DNA from: Rotaria sordida
Taxonomy: Eukaryota > Rotifera > Eurotatoria > Philodinida > Philodinidae
Direction of reading: 5' to 3'
Length of the DNA: 64,000 nucleotides
Assembly: GCA_905250125.1 (NCBI GenBank)
Contig: CAJNOL010001218.1
Span: 1 to 64,000 of the forward strand
Shown here: positions 36,876-47,438 of the stretch, piece by piece
Numbering within the stretch: the first letter of the stretch is position 1
Layout of the letters: every line of letters starts with the position of its first letter
Translations under genes and position numbers: made by a program
Notes under the pieces: generated by a model
Told to the model about the DNA's origin: nothing
Database searches by the model: none
Seen by the model: the letters and a program-made list of their open reading frames with translations, nothing else

Positions 36876-37480
36876 GTCCTCCCAAAGTGTCTCTAGTATT
36901 TGTAAAAAAAGTTTCGGCTCAAATAAACACATCCTCTCAGACAAAAGCGGGCGATTATGGCTGTTTTTATTGACTTTTAATTGTTAAAGGTTCTCTTGTT
37001 GATCAAGATTTTATCATTATTGAATGTAAAACTCCCATAATATTCATGAGAAAAATATCTATTTGGCTACAATAATTCATTTTCCTTTGTTCTTGCTTAG
37101 TAACTCAATTAAATATATTTCGGTTTTATAAATCATCGTCATTCGAAACATCGAGTTAAGAGAAGATTGATCAAATTTTTCATTATTTAGATGATCATCG
37201 AATAAAAAATTATCGAAGATGAATTCCATCTCTGACTTAAAATTCGTCATGACGCTTCGTATTTTTTACTTAACTTAAACTAATAAATAGCTAATATGTT
37301 TGAATAATTAATATGAGAATATGTTATTGATCGATTGTCATCAACTAAAAATATTTATTTGTGATATCAGAATGATGAAAATTTGAATTAAATAACAACA
37401 AATGAAATGTCATCTTGTACAAAAAAACAACGCTCAATTGTCCATCAATTAATTTTGAGAAGATGTTGTTGATTATTTTC
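36876..37480. other. No recognisable gene
   Basis: AT-rich, nothing recognised. Confidence 0.4.
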
Positions 37481-38293
37481 TTATGGTGAAATATCGGGTG
37501 AAGATCTACTCGAAGAAGTCCTTGAATGGCGAACAGAGATAGTTGAGAACACGACAAAAAACTCGTGACCATCCAAAAGAGGTCCAAGAATCCACTTCTC
37601 ACGAATATCTTTGAGAATTACCAAGATTTCGTTGTGATTAACAAAAAAGTCTGTTTTGATGAGTGAAACAGGTTGCTGATTGTTATTGATAGTGAGAAGA
37701 GATTGAGTATTGAAAATGGAACCGATGAGTTGAGCATGTGAAAGATAAGGAATGTTCCATATTCTAATGAGATCTTTCGCATGATCAGCAATAAATTTCA
37801 AGTTGATCGGGATGCGATTGCAAGCATTGAAGAGGGGAATCACAGCATAAGGATGTGAAGAGACGAGTCCAATGGCAACAACATTTTCGATGGTATTCTT
37901 AGCCATGGAAAGCAGAGTTCCAGCTACACCTTGACCTCGGTATGGAGAGCTAACAACCAATTGGGTAATCTAAACAACATTGCCATTTAATCGATCGTAT
38001 TTAGCCGATGTACAGAAGGCTTGTCCAATAAGTTCAAATTGATCATTATCAAATGAACGTTTCTCTGCAATGACAAGACAACAACGGTCATTGAACAGCA
38101 TTAGCTCACGAAGACGCTTGACTCCAAGTCTAACACGAGTACCGGCTTGTAATGTGTTGTTGCTGTAGAGAGGAGCATCGTCACTCCAGATACCATAGTT
38201 GTTATTAAACAATGTTGAGCATTTTTCAAGGATCCGATCCTTCAGAAATGAATATTGAATACATGTGTAAGAGATCGGACTAACAGATGCCAT
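37481..38293 (-). pseudogene. GNAT acetyltransferase with one in-frame stop
   Basis: A 270-codon frame for a GCN5-related N-acetyltransferase, which moves an acetyl group from acetyl-CoA to an amine. The acetyl-CoA-binding motif R-x-x-G-x-A is clear in VVSSPYRGQGVAGTLLS. The N-terminal half (MASVSPISYTCIQ...ELIGQAFC) has the usual strands before it. A single TAG at 37970-37972 (codon 108) lies just before ITQLVV. In related proteins as I recall them this residue is tryptophan, so one TGG to TAG change explains it. The frame is otherwise open and in register on both sides. Skipping the stop by a 45-nt intron (donor GTACAT) would break the frame. It is a very young pseudogene, a base-call error, or a read-through codon. 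Confidence 0.75.
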
Positions 38294-39163
38294 TTATATA
38301 TCTGAAATAAAGACACAACAAGCAAATTTCTTTGTTTCTTGCGATCATTCAAATACTTCAGTGTCCAAAGAAATAAAAAATGTAGCTCGTGTTGAGTGTG
38401 AATCATTCAACTAATCAATTATTCGCTGTCCTTCTCTGTTTACTTGTATGAACTTTTCTTTTTTTCGACTGGACCAGTTACAACGAATGGATCTGTTGTT
38501 TTCAACCAGTCACATAACTGAGTCTCACGAGTACACTTGACAACGATTATCTAAATAATTATATATTTCTGTAAAACTAATCTTGTTCTTTTATAGTCAA
38601 TGATCATTTTTAAGTTAGAACATGAATGAAAATAAGTTCATATTTTACTGTGTGCTGACAGCTATCATCAATAATAGTCGCGAGTTATCGATCAATCGAT
38701 ATTCGTCTATTCTAAACATCATTTCTTCTTTGCAACAATCGCATATTTGTTTTACATTGCTAATCATACTTTATGTTTAGTATAATACATTGCTTCTGAA
38801 TGATATCATTAACTTTTCATTTTCTACATGAAAATAGAACATAGTGTGGTCATATGACTGCTTATAAAAATCTTCAATTTGTTTCTCTTTTACAAGACAA
38901 TTTCAGATATATGCTTTGTTTTATGAATCATCTAATAGGACAAGTGTTAGACAGTACTGAAATTAGTAAAAAATCCTTCTCATAGATCGGCTCGATATCT
39001 GGAGTGTTGAAATTCGGTTCCTCTTATCATTTCGCGTATTAATGAGTAAGAAATGTTTTACCTGAATTTGATCTACATAAACTTAATTAATCGATCTGGA
39101 AATAATCGGTTCATGAACTTTTGTATAGGGAATGCGGATATATTATCGAGACGTCTTTTGCTC
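38294..39163. other. No recognisable gene
   Basis: Upstream side of the GNAT frame. AT-rich; no promoter element can be named. Confidence 0.4.
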
Positions 39164-39226
39164 GTGTGGGTGTGTTGTGAAGATAGTATCATTTATTCAC
39201 CCACACTCTCCTTTTACACTCACAAC
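39164..39226. repeat. Telomere-repeat hairpin 1
   Basis: G-rich arm GTGTGGGTGTGTTGTG (39164-39179), spacer, C-rich arm CACCCACACTC (39198 on) with a further ACACTCACAAC. It lies between the divergent GNAT and NHL genes. Confidence 0.65.
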
Positions 39227-39695
39227 TAAAACAATCCCAATTCGATTCTTTTAGTTTCCTTTTTTTTGCTTTCAAATAAAATCTTATAAAAGATCTCGAT
39301 TTCTTTCAAGACTCATTTATGAATCAGCACGACATCGTCTAGAATAATTCTATACACACTGAAAAATCTCTAGTATACGAACAGATATGACCGAACATCA
39401 TCGATTTTTATTTGCATATTACATTTTCAAGATTTCAACTACACAAAATCATTTCAAGGTCATCAAATGAAAAGCAAACAACCAACAACCAGGATTCTAA
39501 TACTGCTCATTCACACACAGCAAGGACCAGACATTTTGGCAATTATTATAGTTTGAACTTATTGCAATATTACATAGTATGGCAATTTCTATCTCGATCT
39601 CACAAACCTATCTAAAGATCAAAATTCATAAGATGACCATGATGAAAATGGCTATGATACACTAAACCAAAAACCTGATATAAATAATAACTACA

Positions 39696-40418
39696 CCAAA
39701 GAACGTAAATGGACAAGGACATAGGGTTCATCAGTTGTATAAGCCATTCGATGTGATTGTCGACAAAGAGGAGGATAGTCTCATCATCTCCGATTGGGGA
39801 AATACAAGAGTAGTGCGATGGTCTCGTCGAAATGGAACCAGTGGAGAAATAATCATCTCGAACATCGATTGTTTCGGTTTGACAATGCACGAGAATGGAT
39901 CTCTCTGTGTCACTGACACGGAAAAGCATGAAGTGAGACGACATCAAAGAGAAGAATCTCAAGGAACAGTGGTTGCAGGTGGCAATGGAAAAGGAGATCG
40001 TACCGATCAACTTTCTTCCACACAATACGTATTTGTCGATCGAGACTATTCAGTGTACGTGTCTGATTTTGATAATCATCGTGTGATAAAATGGGTGGAA
40101 TGTACAAAACAAGGCATTGTCGTGGCTGGTGGCCAAGGAAACAAAAATGGTCTTACACAATTGTCGTATCCTCAAGGAGTCGTTGTTGATCAGTTGGATA
40201 CTGTCTATGTGGCTGATGCAGAAAATGATCGAATCATGCGTTGGGTCAAAGGAGCCACAGAAGGAAATGCCATTGTTGGTGGAAACAGTCGAGGAGAAGA
40301 ATCGAATCAATTAAATTATCCCTTCGGTTTATCATTCGATCGACACGGTAATCTCTATGTCGTCGAAAAGGGAAATCATCATGTACAAAAATTTAATATT
40401 GAACAGACAACAAAATAA
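39696..40418 (+). CDS. NHL-repeat protein, 5'-truncated copy
   Basis: About 240 residues carrying four to five NHL repeats, each a blade of a beta-propeller used for protein or RNA binding. Recurrent words are YVSDFDNHRVIKW, VYVADAENDRIMRW and LYVVEKGNHHVQKF, joined by VAGGNGKGDRTDQL-type loops. Coding homology begins at NVNGQGHRVHQLYKPFDVIVD in frame upstream of any ATG; an in-frame TAA lies at 39681-39683 with no good splice acceptor next to it. It aligns with residues from about 70 to the C-terminus of the second NHL gene at 50696-51627, so the first part of the propeller is missing. It may be a pseudogene, or its first exon is unrecognised. The 3' end is intact (stop at 40416-40418). Confidence 0.7.
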   Translation, partial: PKNVNGQGHRVHQLYKPFDVIVDKEEDSLIISDWGNTRVVRWSRRNGTSGEIIISNIDCFGLTMHENGSLCVTDTEKHEVRRHQREESQGTVVAGGNGKGDRTDQLSSTQYVFVDRDYSVYVSDFDNHRVIKWVECTKQGIVVAGGQGNKNGLTQLSYPQGVVVDQLDTVYVADAENDRIMRWVKGATEGNAIVGGNSRGEESNQLNYPFGLSFDRHGNLYVVEKGNHHVQKFNIEQTTK

Positions 40419-40630
40419 TAATGTTTATTTGTGTGATGGAATAAATGATTTGTATTGAATAAAAAGATATTATTTATTCCCGATCAATCAATAAATATAT
40501 TGGATATTCGTATACTCGCGACCAGAAAATCGTCTCTGGTTGTAAAAGCGGCTGGCCGCTTGGCTATGCACGAACAGGACAAGTCCACATGTATATTGCA
40601 TAAATGAATGAATATGGTGTGAACTCGAAG

Positions 40631-40809
40631 GGTGAGTGTGGATGTGGATGTGGGTGAGTGTGGGCGTGGTGGTGTGGGGGTGTTGGCTGACGTGAAAAGC
40701 TTTCATCTACACCCATACACCCACACTCACACCCCACTCGTACCCACACCTACGCCCACACCCATACCTATACATCACCCACACGCATACGCACACCCCA
40801 CACCCTCAA
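40631..40809. repeat. Telomere-repeat hairpin 2 (longest)
   Basis: G-rich arm 40631-40690 (GTGTGGATGTGGATGTGGG type), a spacer of about 13 bases holding AAAGCTTT, then a C-rich arm 40704-40809 (ACACCCACACTCACACC type). It lies between the convergent ends of the NHL and MYND genes. Confidence 0.8.
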
Positions 40810-40982
40810 GTAGCACCATTCGATCCAGAACTGAATTCTGCATCAAGCACAACTCACTAGAACACCAGCATAGATAAGAAAACGGATTCGGACAAGAAAT
40901 ATCGCATCTAGTGCTAATTTCACCGACCTGTTTTGACTGACCGCTTAGGTCATAGTCGAAAAATATTTATTTCGTAGGCGGA

Positions 40983-41837
40983 CTAAACAGCAAAAGAGAA
41001 AGGTGGACAATGATTTACCGAAGTAACACTCGTAGACGTAAAATCAAGGTCGCGTAATAGTTGTAAATATTTCATTGATGAGCAAAGTTTTTTGTGACTA
41101 TCTTTCCAATGTTGTGTTTGACATATTTTATTACAATATAATGCTACTTGGCATCTTGCACACTTCTTGAATGAGAAACTCGCCGACGTCAGTTGCGAAT
41201 CTTGATCGACATATGAAGATAGATCAGCTGAAACAGGATTTTCCTTCTTCTCCAAAGATGAGTTTTGAGTTGAACTTGATGATTTTGCTTCACATTGAAA
41301 GCAAGCTGGAGAAGCCATCATGGATTCGAAAGTTTTAATGAGTGTTTGCATAGAACATTTGAAAATAACTACAAGATCTCCATACTCTTGTCGAACACCA
41401 GTACTCCCGTCGAGAAAATCATGCTTTTCAGCATCCATTATCAAAATCGTATGACCGATTACTGCGTCATTAAATGAGAAAGTGGGTGTAGTATGGTCCT
41501 CCTCGAGATAAAAATGAATTGTAACCTTCTCATCGTATCGGGTACGAATCGTTAACTTAGGACGAATGAAATAGTTAACTTCTTCGATTTCCCCCATCAA
41601 ACACCAATGACGAATTTGTTTAATACTGCCCTTAATCAATCGCCAGTAAGGTTTACATGGCTCATCCTCGTGACATACAGAATTAAACGATGGACAGTCA
41701 ACGTGATTATCCAACTTGTTGATATTAGGACAATAATCATACGCGGGTTGTCGATCATTAGATTTGACAATAGCTTCTTTGTCACCGAAACCACAGGAGC
41801 AAGGTTTTATTGGGACGTCTGTCGCCCACTTGATCAT
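40983..41837 (-). CDS. MYND zinc-finger protein
   Basis: 284 residues. The C-terminal part carries a MYND finger, a two-zinc protein-interaction module: CFQC (about 180-183), a Ser-rich insert, then CARCQVALYCNKICQTQHW and HKKLC (about 227-253), giving the C-x2-C...C-x2-C-x7-C-x3-C...H-x3-C pattern. The N-terminal 160 residues contain further cysteines (KPCSCGFGD, CPNINKLDNHVDCPSF) and a beta-rich segment (KVTIHFYLEEDHTTPTFSF) I cannot name. Single exon; the start is the first ATG of the frame. It ends about 565 bases from the end of the convergent NHL gene. MYND-only proteins of this type are numerous in bdelloids; the partner is unknown. Confidence 0.8.
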   Translation of the reverse strand: MIKWATDVPIKPCSCGFGDKEAIVKSNDRQPAYDYCPNINKLDNHVDCPSFNSVCHEDEPCKPYWRLIKGSIKQIRHWCLMGEIEEVNYFIRPKLTIRTRYDEKVTIHFYLEEDHTTPTFSFNDAVIGHTILIMDAEKHDFLDGSTGVRQEYGDLVVIFKCSMQTLIKTFESMMASPACFQCEAKSSSSTQNSSLEKKENPVSADLSSYVDQDSQLTSASFSFKKCARCQVALYCNKICQTQHWKDSHKKLCSSMKYLQLLRDLDFTSTSVTSVNHCPPFSFAV

Positions 41838-42180
41838 CTTAATTCAAGTTATAATCAATTGAAGAAGATGAATAGTTATGAAATCGTTTAATCTAAAAGG
41901 AAAAATAGTTAGAGTTTAAATATAATCAAAATCTGTATACATCGTCATGTCTGACTGATCTCCTTAAAAAAACTTAAGTTCGTTTTCATGATCGAACCGG
42001 CCTGAAATTTCAATAACAATGAAAACCTATAAGAATGATTCAACGAATGTCATATAAACTTATTCCATTTCACAAAACACTATTTATTGTAATGGCAAAA
42101 AAAGATAAAGAAAGAATCTAAGATAATGTTTTATCCAAGGGGTAAGTGCTGCACCTATGGACCGGCTTTCTCTATGAAGT
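41838..42180. other. No recognisable gene
   Basis: Likely holds the upstream region of the MYND gene; no motif seen. Confidence 0.4.
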
Positions 42181-42313
42181 GCTGGAAAGGTACCATGAGT
42201 ACTACAGATACTGGAAAGTTGTAATAGGTGCTACGAGTTCTGGAAAACTGCGATGGGTGCTGTAGAAACGGAAAAGGTACAATGGATGTTGCACTTGCTG
42301 AGGGTTCCAAATC
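42181..42313. repeat. 29-bp minisatellite running into the gap
   Basis: Four or more tandem units of 29 bp beginning CTGGAAAGTTGTAATAGGTG, about 75-80% alike. The array runs into the 100-N gap, so repeat collapse probably caused the gap. The 65-codon frame here is repeat-derived. Confidence 0.75.
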
Positions 42314-42413
42314 NNNNNNNNNNNNNNNNNNNNNNNNNNNNNNNNNNNNNNNNNNNNNNNNNNNNNNNNNNNNNNNNNNNNNNNNNNNNNNNNNNNNNNN
42401 NNNNNNNNNNNNN
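42314..42413. other. Scaffold gap (100 N)
   Basis: Exactly 100 Ns of unknown true length, between a minisatellite and the 3' side of the selenoprotein W gene. Confidence 0.98.
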
Positions 42414-42831
42414 TTTTTTTTTTAACTTGACGAATGTCTAGTTTTTTGAGAGGAAGACTCTTAAAGCAAAGGTTTAATACAATTTTAATGCTTGATTATC
42501 TTATCATAGCAGTCTTTTATTTTCTTGAGCGTATATAAAATATTTGAAAAATTGAAGCAAGGAAAAAAACGGGAGTCCGAAATGTGAATGTAAAATTGCA
42601 TAGATGATTGAAATGTAATTATCATAATCATCGACTGGATCAGTGTTGAAGACTTTGAAAATTTGATCATACAACACGTCATTTTTGATAGTTGACAGTT
42701 CCAATCAATCATCTCAAGATGACATTCTAAAACAAACAAAAGTAAGATACAATATTTTTCTTTTTGTGTTCAAGTTTTAACATACCAGCATTGCTCATCT
42801 TGTATTTATTTGAAAAATTAGTTCGATTCAA
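42414..42831 (-). promoter_or_regulatory. Expected SECIS-bearing 3' UTR of selenoprotein W (not resolved)
   Basis: This is the 3' flank of the gene on the minus strand. Eukaryotic selenoproteins need a SECIS stem-loop here. An ATGA at 42712-42709, about 120 nt past the stop, is followed by TTGAT...ATCAA and a later ATGAC, but the pairing is weak and I do not call it. An AATAAA lies about 20 nt after the stop, so the UTR may be short or an alternative signal used. The distal part is hidden by the gap. Confidence 0.35.
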
Positions 42832-43192
42832 TTATTTAGCTGCTTGGATCGCTTTCACGATCTTATCCATCTTATCCTTCGTATCTGGAAATCCATCACC
42901 ATCCTATAAATTGATCATTTAATCAATTTTCATTCGAAAATATATAATTACTTTTTTTGAATGAACTAATTTTCCATCAACGGTAACCTCGAAAAATCCC
43001 GAGACTCCAGGTGTTGATTCACCTGTCTAAAATTAACTTATTTTTCAATCAAATTTAATGTAAAATAAATAAATCATAACTTACAATATCGAGTTCTACA
43101 TCGGAGCAAGCTTTCTTCAGTTCATCTCTGAACTTCTGAAACTTGCTCCCGTAACCTCATCCACCACAATAAACAACGTGTACTTTAACCAT
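42832..43192 (-). CDS. SELENOW: Selenoprotein W, in-frame TGA at Sec12
   Basis: A small thioredoxin-like redox protein of the cytosol. Three hand-read exons (43192-43085, 43026-42952, 42903-42832) joined by GT-AG introns of 58 and 48 nt give 84 residues, against 87 in human SELENOW. Exon 1 reads MVKVHVVYCGG, then TGA at 43159-43157 (codon 12), then GYGSKFQKFRDELKKACSDV. This is the family's C-x-x-U redox motif with UGA as selenocysteine. Exon 2 has TGESTPGVSGFFEVTVDGKL then VHSKK and exon 3 DGDGFPDTKDKMDKIVKAIQ then AAK and TAA; both match the conserved GFFEV...GKL.HSKK.GDG..D core. Splicing, frame and length are intact after the TGA, so I read it as recoding, not decay. A SECIS element should lie in the 3' UTR (42831 downward), but I could not identify one with confidence. 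A standard annotation would miss this gene or stop it at 11 residues. Confidence 0.88.
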
Positions 43193-44825
43193 ATTTATCT
43201 TGTATAGATTAGTAACAGCTGTATGAAAAAAAAACGACGAAGTATGTTGCTATGTAAGTGTCAGTAAAAATTGTAATGCTTATAATGAGCACGTCGACGT
43301 TACCTTTTATACTCCAAATAGACGACGTGTAATGGAAAAAAAAATGCTTCGTCATGATCGCCATGCATTTCTCTCGTTCTCCTTTTCTTTTTTTTTTCTT
43401 TATATAATCCACTGTTGCTACTGATGTTGATGCCGTTGATACTTCATGCAATAATACAAATGTTTAAAAAAAAAGAAAGTACAAGTTAAAATCATAGAAA
43501 TTTGTTGTTTGGAACAGTTTGCTAAGAGAGTATAAGACATTTCTCTAAGCAAGATTTTCGTCTGTAAATGACAATGTCGAAATTGAAATACTAAAAGTCA
43601 TAAAGTAATTCGAAGTGTCTTATGTGAAAGTAATGTCTCATTTTATTATATATCATTCAAATGAGTATATGGACAAAATCAGTGAAAACGAGACATGACC
43701 ACCTGTAATTCTTTATATGGTTTATTTTTTTTTTGAACAAGTACTTTTCCAATTAATATATGTGGAATAACTCTCTAACCTTATCATGGAAAAGTTCGAG
43801 AATTTCCGGATAGACTTCATACGATAAACTATATCTATGGTGAAATTTTTAGAAGATCATGCTGTAGAAAATTGTCTCGCTAAACCTGGTTTACCAGAAC
43901 TAGACTGTTTGTTTTGTTATCGACTTGTAATATGCAAGAAGAATTCATACCATTTAGAATTAGTTTTTGAACTTCTCATTCATGTTGCCTAACACAGAAT
44001 AGGGGCTCAATTTTCTGAAAAATCTAAATATGTTCAGGAAGAACTTCACATAGATGTTTTGTAGCCTAAAAAGCCCTTCTATACTAACTCAACACACATC
44101 TGTTACATAAAAATAAGCTAAATGAAATGCTTAACTCTAGAAACGTAAGCATTTTTATTTTGTAAAATCATGTCACTAACGAATGACATTGCTCATAGAT
44201 TCTGATGACTGAGCCTGCAAAACATAAAAGAGTGATATTGAGATTTTTTGTCGTTAGAATACGTGCTTATGTTAACCATAAAGACCATGTTCAAAACTCA
44301 AAAGGGCTACATGCTAGAAAAATGTAGCATAGAAGGTTTTGCAGAGGAAAAACTTTTGGAATCTTCAATAATCAAAATTAAATTGTTTATTATCTGTTTT
44401 GGATCGATTTTTTCTAATCTAATTCATTTTTTTCTCATCATCAAAATGAGTTATTTCTATTTATGTAAAACTATTGCTTCTGTTCGAAAGTTAATTTACT
44501 TTATTTCTTTGCAATCATAAGATCTAAGCAATTTTATTCTAATACAATTCATATTGTATGTGACGTTGAGAATGTTCAAATATTTATTATCGTTAAAAAG
44601 AACTCATGTTATACTAAGAACATTTTGATGATTTCTATTATATATTGAGAAGTTTACTCTTCATAATTTATTATTCAAGAAAAAGGAACTAATACTTATT
44701 ATATAATCAGATAAAACAACTTTATGTTGTGTTATTTCACGAGTTGAATTAAGTGCGACTGAGAAATTTGTTGATCGTATATGTATGTGATGTAGAAAAT
44801 CCGATAATTCAAAGACAAAAATACT
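43193..44825. other. No recognisable gene
   Basis: Upstream region of the selenoprotein W gene, followed by AT-rich DNA. The frame at 44248-44520 has a hydrophobic C-terminal part but no recognisable domain. Confidence 0.4.
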
Positions 44826-44833
44826 AGGAGTAC

Positions 44834-45782
44834 CAGAGGTCCAAACAGGCCCACTTTTTGAAGGCCTGGCTGGTCTGAGACAGGCTTACATCCCTCCTAG
44901 CCTGCCTGCCTGTCTAGGCCTGTCTTTTTTTTCACGTCAATATCATAGTAACGGTACAATACAGAAAACAGTAATCTTCATAAAATTTCCTATAAGCCAA
45001 TGAATTCAGTCTGCATGACTATAGTACAAAGTCTCTAGTTGAAAAATAAACGAAAATTTTCAGCTGTCCATTAAACATAGGTGTCGCATTTCTTTTTAGT
45101 TGAAAGCATGTTAAACTAAAGGTAGAACAAAAATTGTTAACTACCAAGGGCACTTCTAATCAGCCAAAATATAAGAAACTTATTTCCAATTCATCTAAAA
45201 AGTAAATTCTCTTTTAAGGCCTTGTATAATTAAAGGTGAAAGCGATTATGGCTGTCTGTATCCAAAAGGAATACTTTTCTTTAGTTGAACTTGAAAAACG
45301 CGCTGCAGCGCGAAGGTACAAATAATCTAAATTTCGAACTCAATCCTTGTTCAGAGTTGATGGTATCTCTAGGTATTGAAAATTTTACAAGTATCCGGAT
45401 ATGTTAAAAAGTTGTATAACCAATTAAAAATTTACAAACTGAACACTGATGATATGTAGATAAAATTAAAATACTGTTAATGCAGTCGTTTTTTGAAAGA
45501 TATCTACTCTCTTTTTCAAGAATATTTTGAATGAAATTCCCACAGTAGATCACAATGTCACTCAAAATATCGGAATGAAGGAAGGAACAACATTCAATCA
45601 GTTGTGAATCTACAACAGAAAAAAAAAGAATATCGACTCTATTGAATTAACAAAAATCAAGAAACATGAGAAATAAATAATACTAACTACGGAAATTTGT
45701 GCTCACGATTTCTTCAGGATGACAAGGAATTTGATTTCCAATAAGTATCTTGAGTGATCATCCTGCCATATTTGGACCTCTG
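44834..45782. mobile_element. Non-autonomous hAT element, 949 bp, with 8-bp TSD
   Basis: Terminal inverted repeats CAGAGGTCCAAA (44834) and TTTGGACCTCTG (ending 45782) are flanked by a perfect 8-bp duplication AGGAGTAC at 44826-44833 and 45783-45790. The CAGAG start and 8-bp duplication place it in hAT, but the terminal sequence differs from the hAT at 27412, so it is another family. Subterminal AGGCCTG/CAGGCCT words cluster at 44850-44930. No transposase frame is present. Confidence 0.85.
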
Positions 45783-45790
45783 AGGAGTAC

Positions 45791-46250
45791 TTTATTATAT
45801 AATAATCGATGTGAACAGGATGTTTTTATCAATATCAATAAAATCATAAAAATGACGGATAAACGAGTCTTTACTTATATTTGGTGGTAAACTATATCTT
45901 TGTGAGATAGGTACTTTCATTGAATCATTTCTGATATGTGAAGGTAGTGACAGACTGATGATGAAGCCGTTCTAACAAATAACCTGCGCCTCTCGTGTAG
46001 ATAAAAAACTGTTAGCACAATCCCTAACAGGATTAAAAATGTGAAACACGATCGAGCTACTTCTCTAGTAAACGGCAAACTCGTCAAACCGTCTATCACT
46101 ATGTGTAATCACAGAGAGGAGAATGATACTATAATTTCTATCACATTGGCGGACGATTCGTCGCTTAGGTCTGTTATGATCTGTTACTATGATTTCTGTC
46201 ACGGTCTGTGACGGTCTGTTGCTATGATGTCTGTAATAAAGGGGGAAGGA
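45791..46250. other. No recognisable gene
   Basis: A minus-strand frame at 45917-46099 has one membrane helix (FTFLILLGIVLTVFYLHERR) like the first exon of a membrane protein, but no partner exon is seen. Degenerate GTCTGTNACGGTCTGT repeats lie at 46170-46240. Confidence 0.35.
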
Positions 46251-46313
46251 TGTGAGTGTGTGGGTTGGTGTGGGTGCTGGTCTTCTGCTAACACATACTC
46301 ACACCCACACCCT
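46251..46313. repeat. Telomere-repeat hairpin 3
   Basis: G-rich arm 46251-46276 (GTGTGTGGGTTGGTGTGGG type), spacer, C-rich arm 46292-46313 (ACACATACTCACACCCACAC). Confidence 0.75.
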
Positions 46314-47168
46314 TGCTTGTATATCTTTCATTATTCGATTTTTTTACTTTTCTTTGTCAGTTATTCTTCTCTCTGACGCACGGAAGGATTGGGTTGAAGT
46401 GATAGAAAGAAATCAGATGTAGTGGAAGAAATGACTCGCAACCGATTATATTCTCGTTATTTTTTATTGTGCAAGTAAATATTTATGAAAGAGAACGCAT
46501 TTCTTCGCCCATGCTTACATCTCCTCTCTGTTCGTTTTTTATGGTAGCCATAGCCCGTTGTGATGAGAAGAATGAATTTATTAAAAATGCACAAAAATGC
46601 TTCAGAGTAACCCACTACTTTAAACAACTTTTCTTTTCAATGTTTACTTTTGTTCTTGCTTTTGTAGGCATTTTTGACGACAGAGAACTCTGAATTTTTC
46701 GGTAATAGAAACTCTATTCCGTTTTTTATTTGAATAGTTTCTCTCTCTTATAAACAGACAGATGTGTTTAAGACTGTAGAGCAAATGCAAACAGTCAGTC
46801 ACGACGCAAAACAGTCATCATTTTTGACGTCTTTTTTGTGGTAACGAACTTTACTAACAACAGTGAGTTGATTAGTGTGCCGACCATGTGGCATCTATTT
46901 TTTTGTTCGTTACTTCAATAATCAGCTAGCGTCGTAGGACGGAGTTTCTAATATAAAATAAAGCTCAAAATTATACGAAAAAAATATTTTCACTTGTTTC
47001 AATAATCTTAGGCACTTTAGTTTAATTACAACACTAGTTGAGTTCGTCGATAGATTAGTTACAGGTATCGAAACATGATCAATCTGTCTGTAAGAGTCAC
47101 ATTGGCTGCTTTTGCTTAGTTTTCAAGTGTGATTAATCATTGACGATGACACCACAAAACTATTCAAG
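46314..47168. other. No recognisable gene
   Basis: AT-rich; the frame at 46469-46693 shows a hydrophobic end but no motif. Confidence 0.35.
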
Positions 47169-47228
47169 GTATGGGTGTGGTTGTGTAGGCATCGATGTAG
47201 TCTTTTGTGCCACATCTACACCCCACAA
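47169..47228. repeat. Telomere-repeat hairpin 4
   Basis: G-rich arm GTATGGGTGTGGTTGTGTAG (47169 on), spacer, C-rich arm CCACATCTACACCCCACA (to 47228). It lies about 210 bases upstream of the B-box gene. Confidence 0.6.
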
Positions 47229-47438
47229 TAAAACGAACGAACTCTCTTTACTTTGATCCACAGTTTTGAGACTTTGATTGTGAGTGTATATGAAATTTCT
47301 TACGACGAAATATGAATACACAAAGAGACACGTTGGTGGTGACAGTTCTTTTATTGACAAAACAAGAAAGAAATTCGGGTAGTGATGTTATCATAATGTC
47401 ATAGATTCTTATCATTTTTTTTTAGAGTAAATCTTCAT

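Noticed and set aside
37970-38015. A 45-nt intron that would splice out the TAG in the GNAT gene
   Set aside because: Donor GTACAT to acceptor TTTAG changes the reading frame at ITQLVV.
42679-42740. Candidate SECIS stem with ATGA at 42712-42709
   Set aside because: Only a 5-bp helix (TTGAT/ATCAA) could be paired by eye and the 3' GA is offset by three bases. It needs a folding program, so I do not call it.
45917-46099. Short membrane-helix frame as a gene
   Set aside because: A single 60-codon frame with no partner exon or recognised family.
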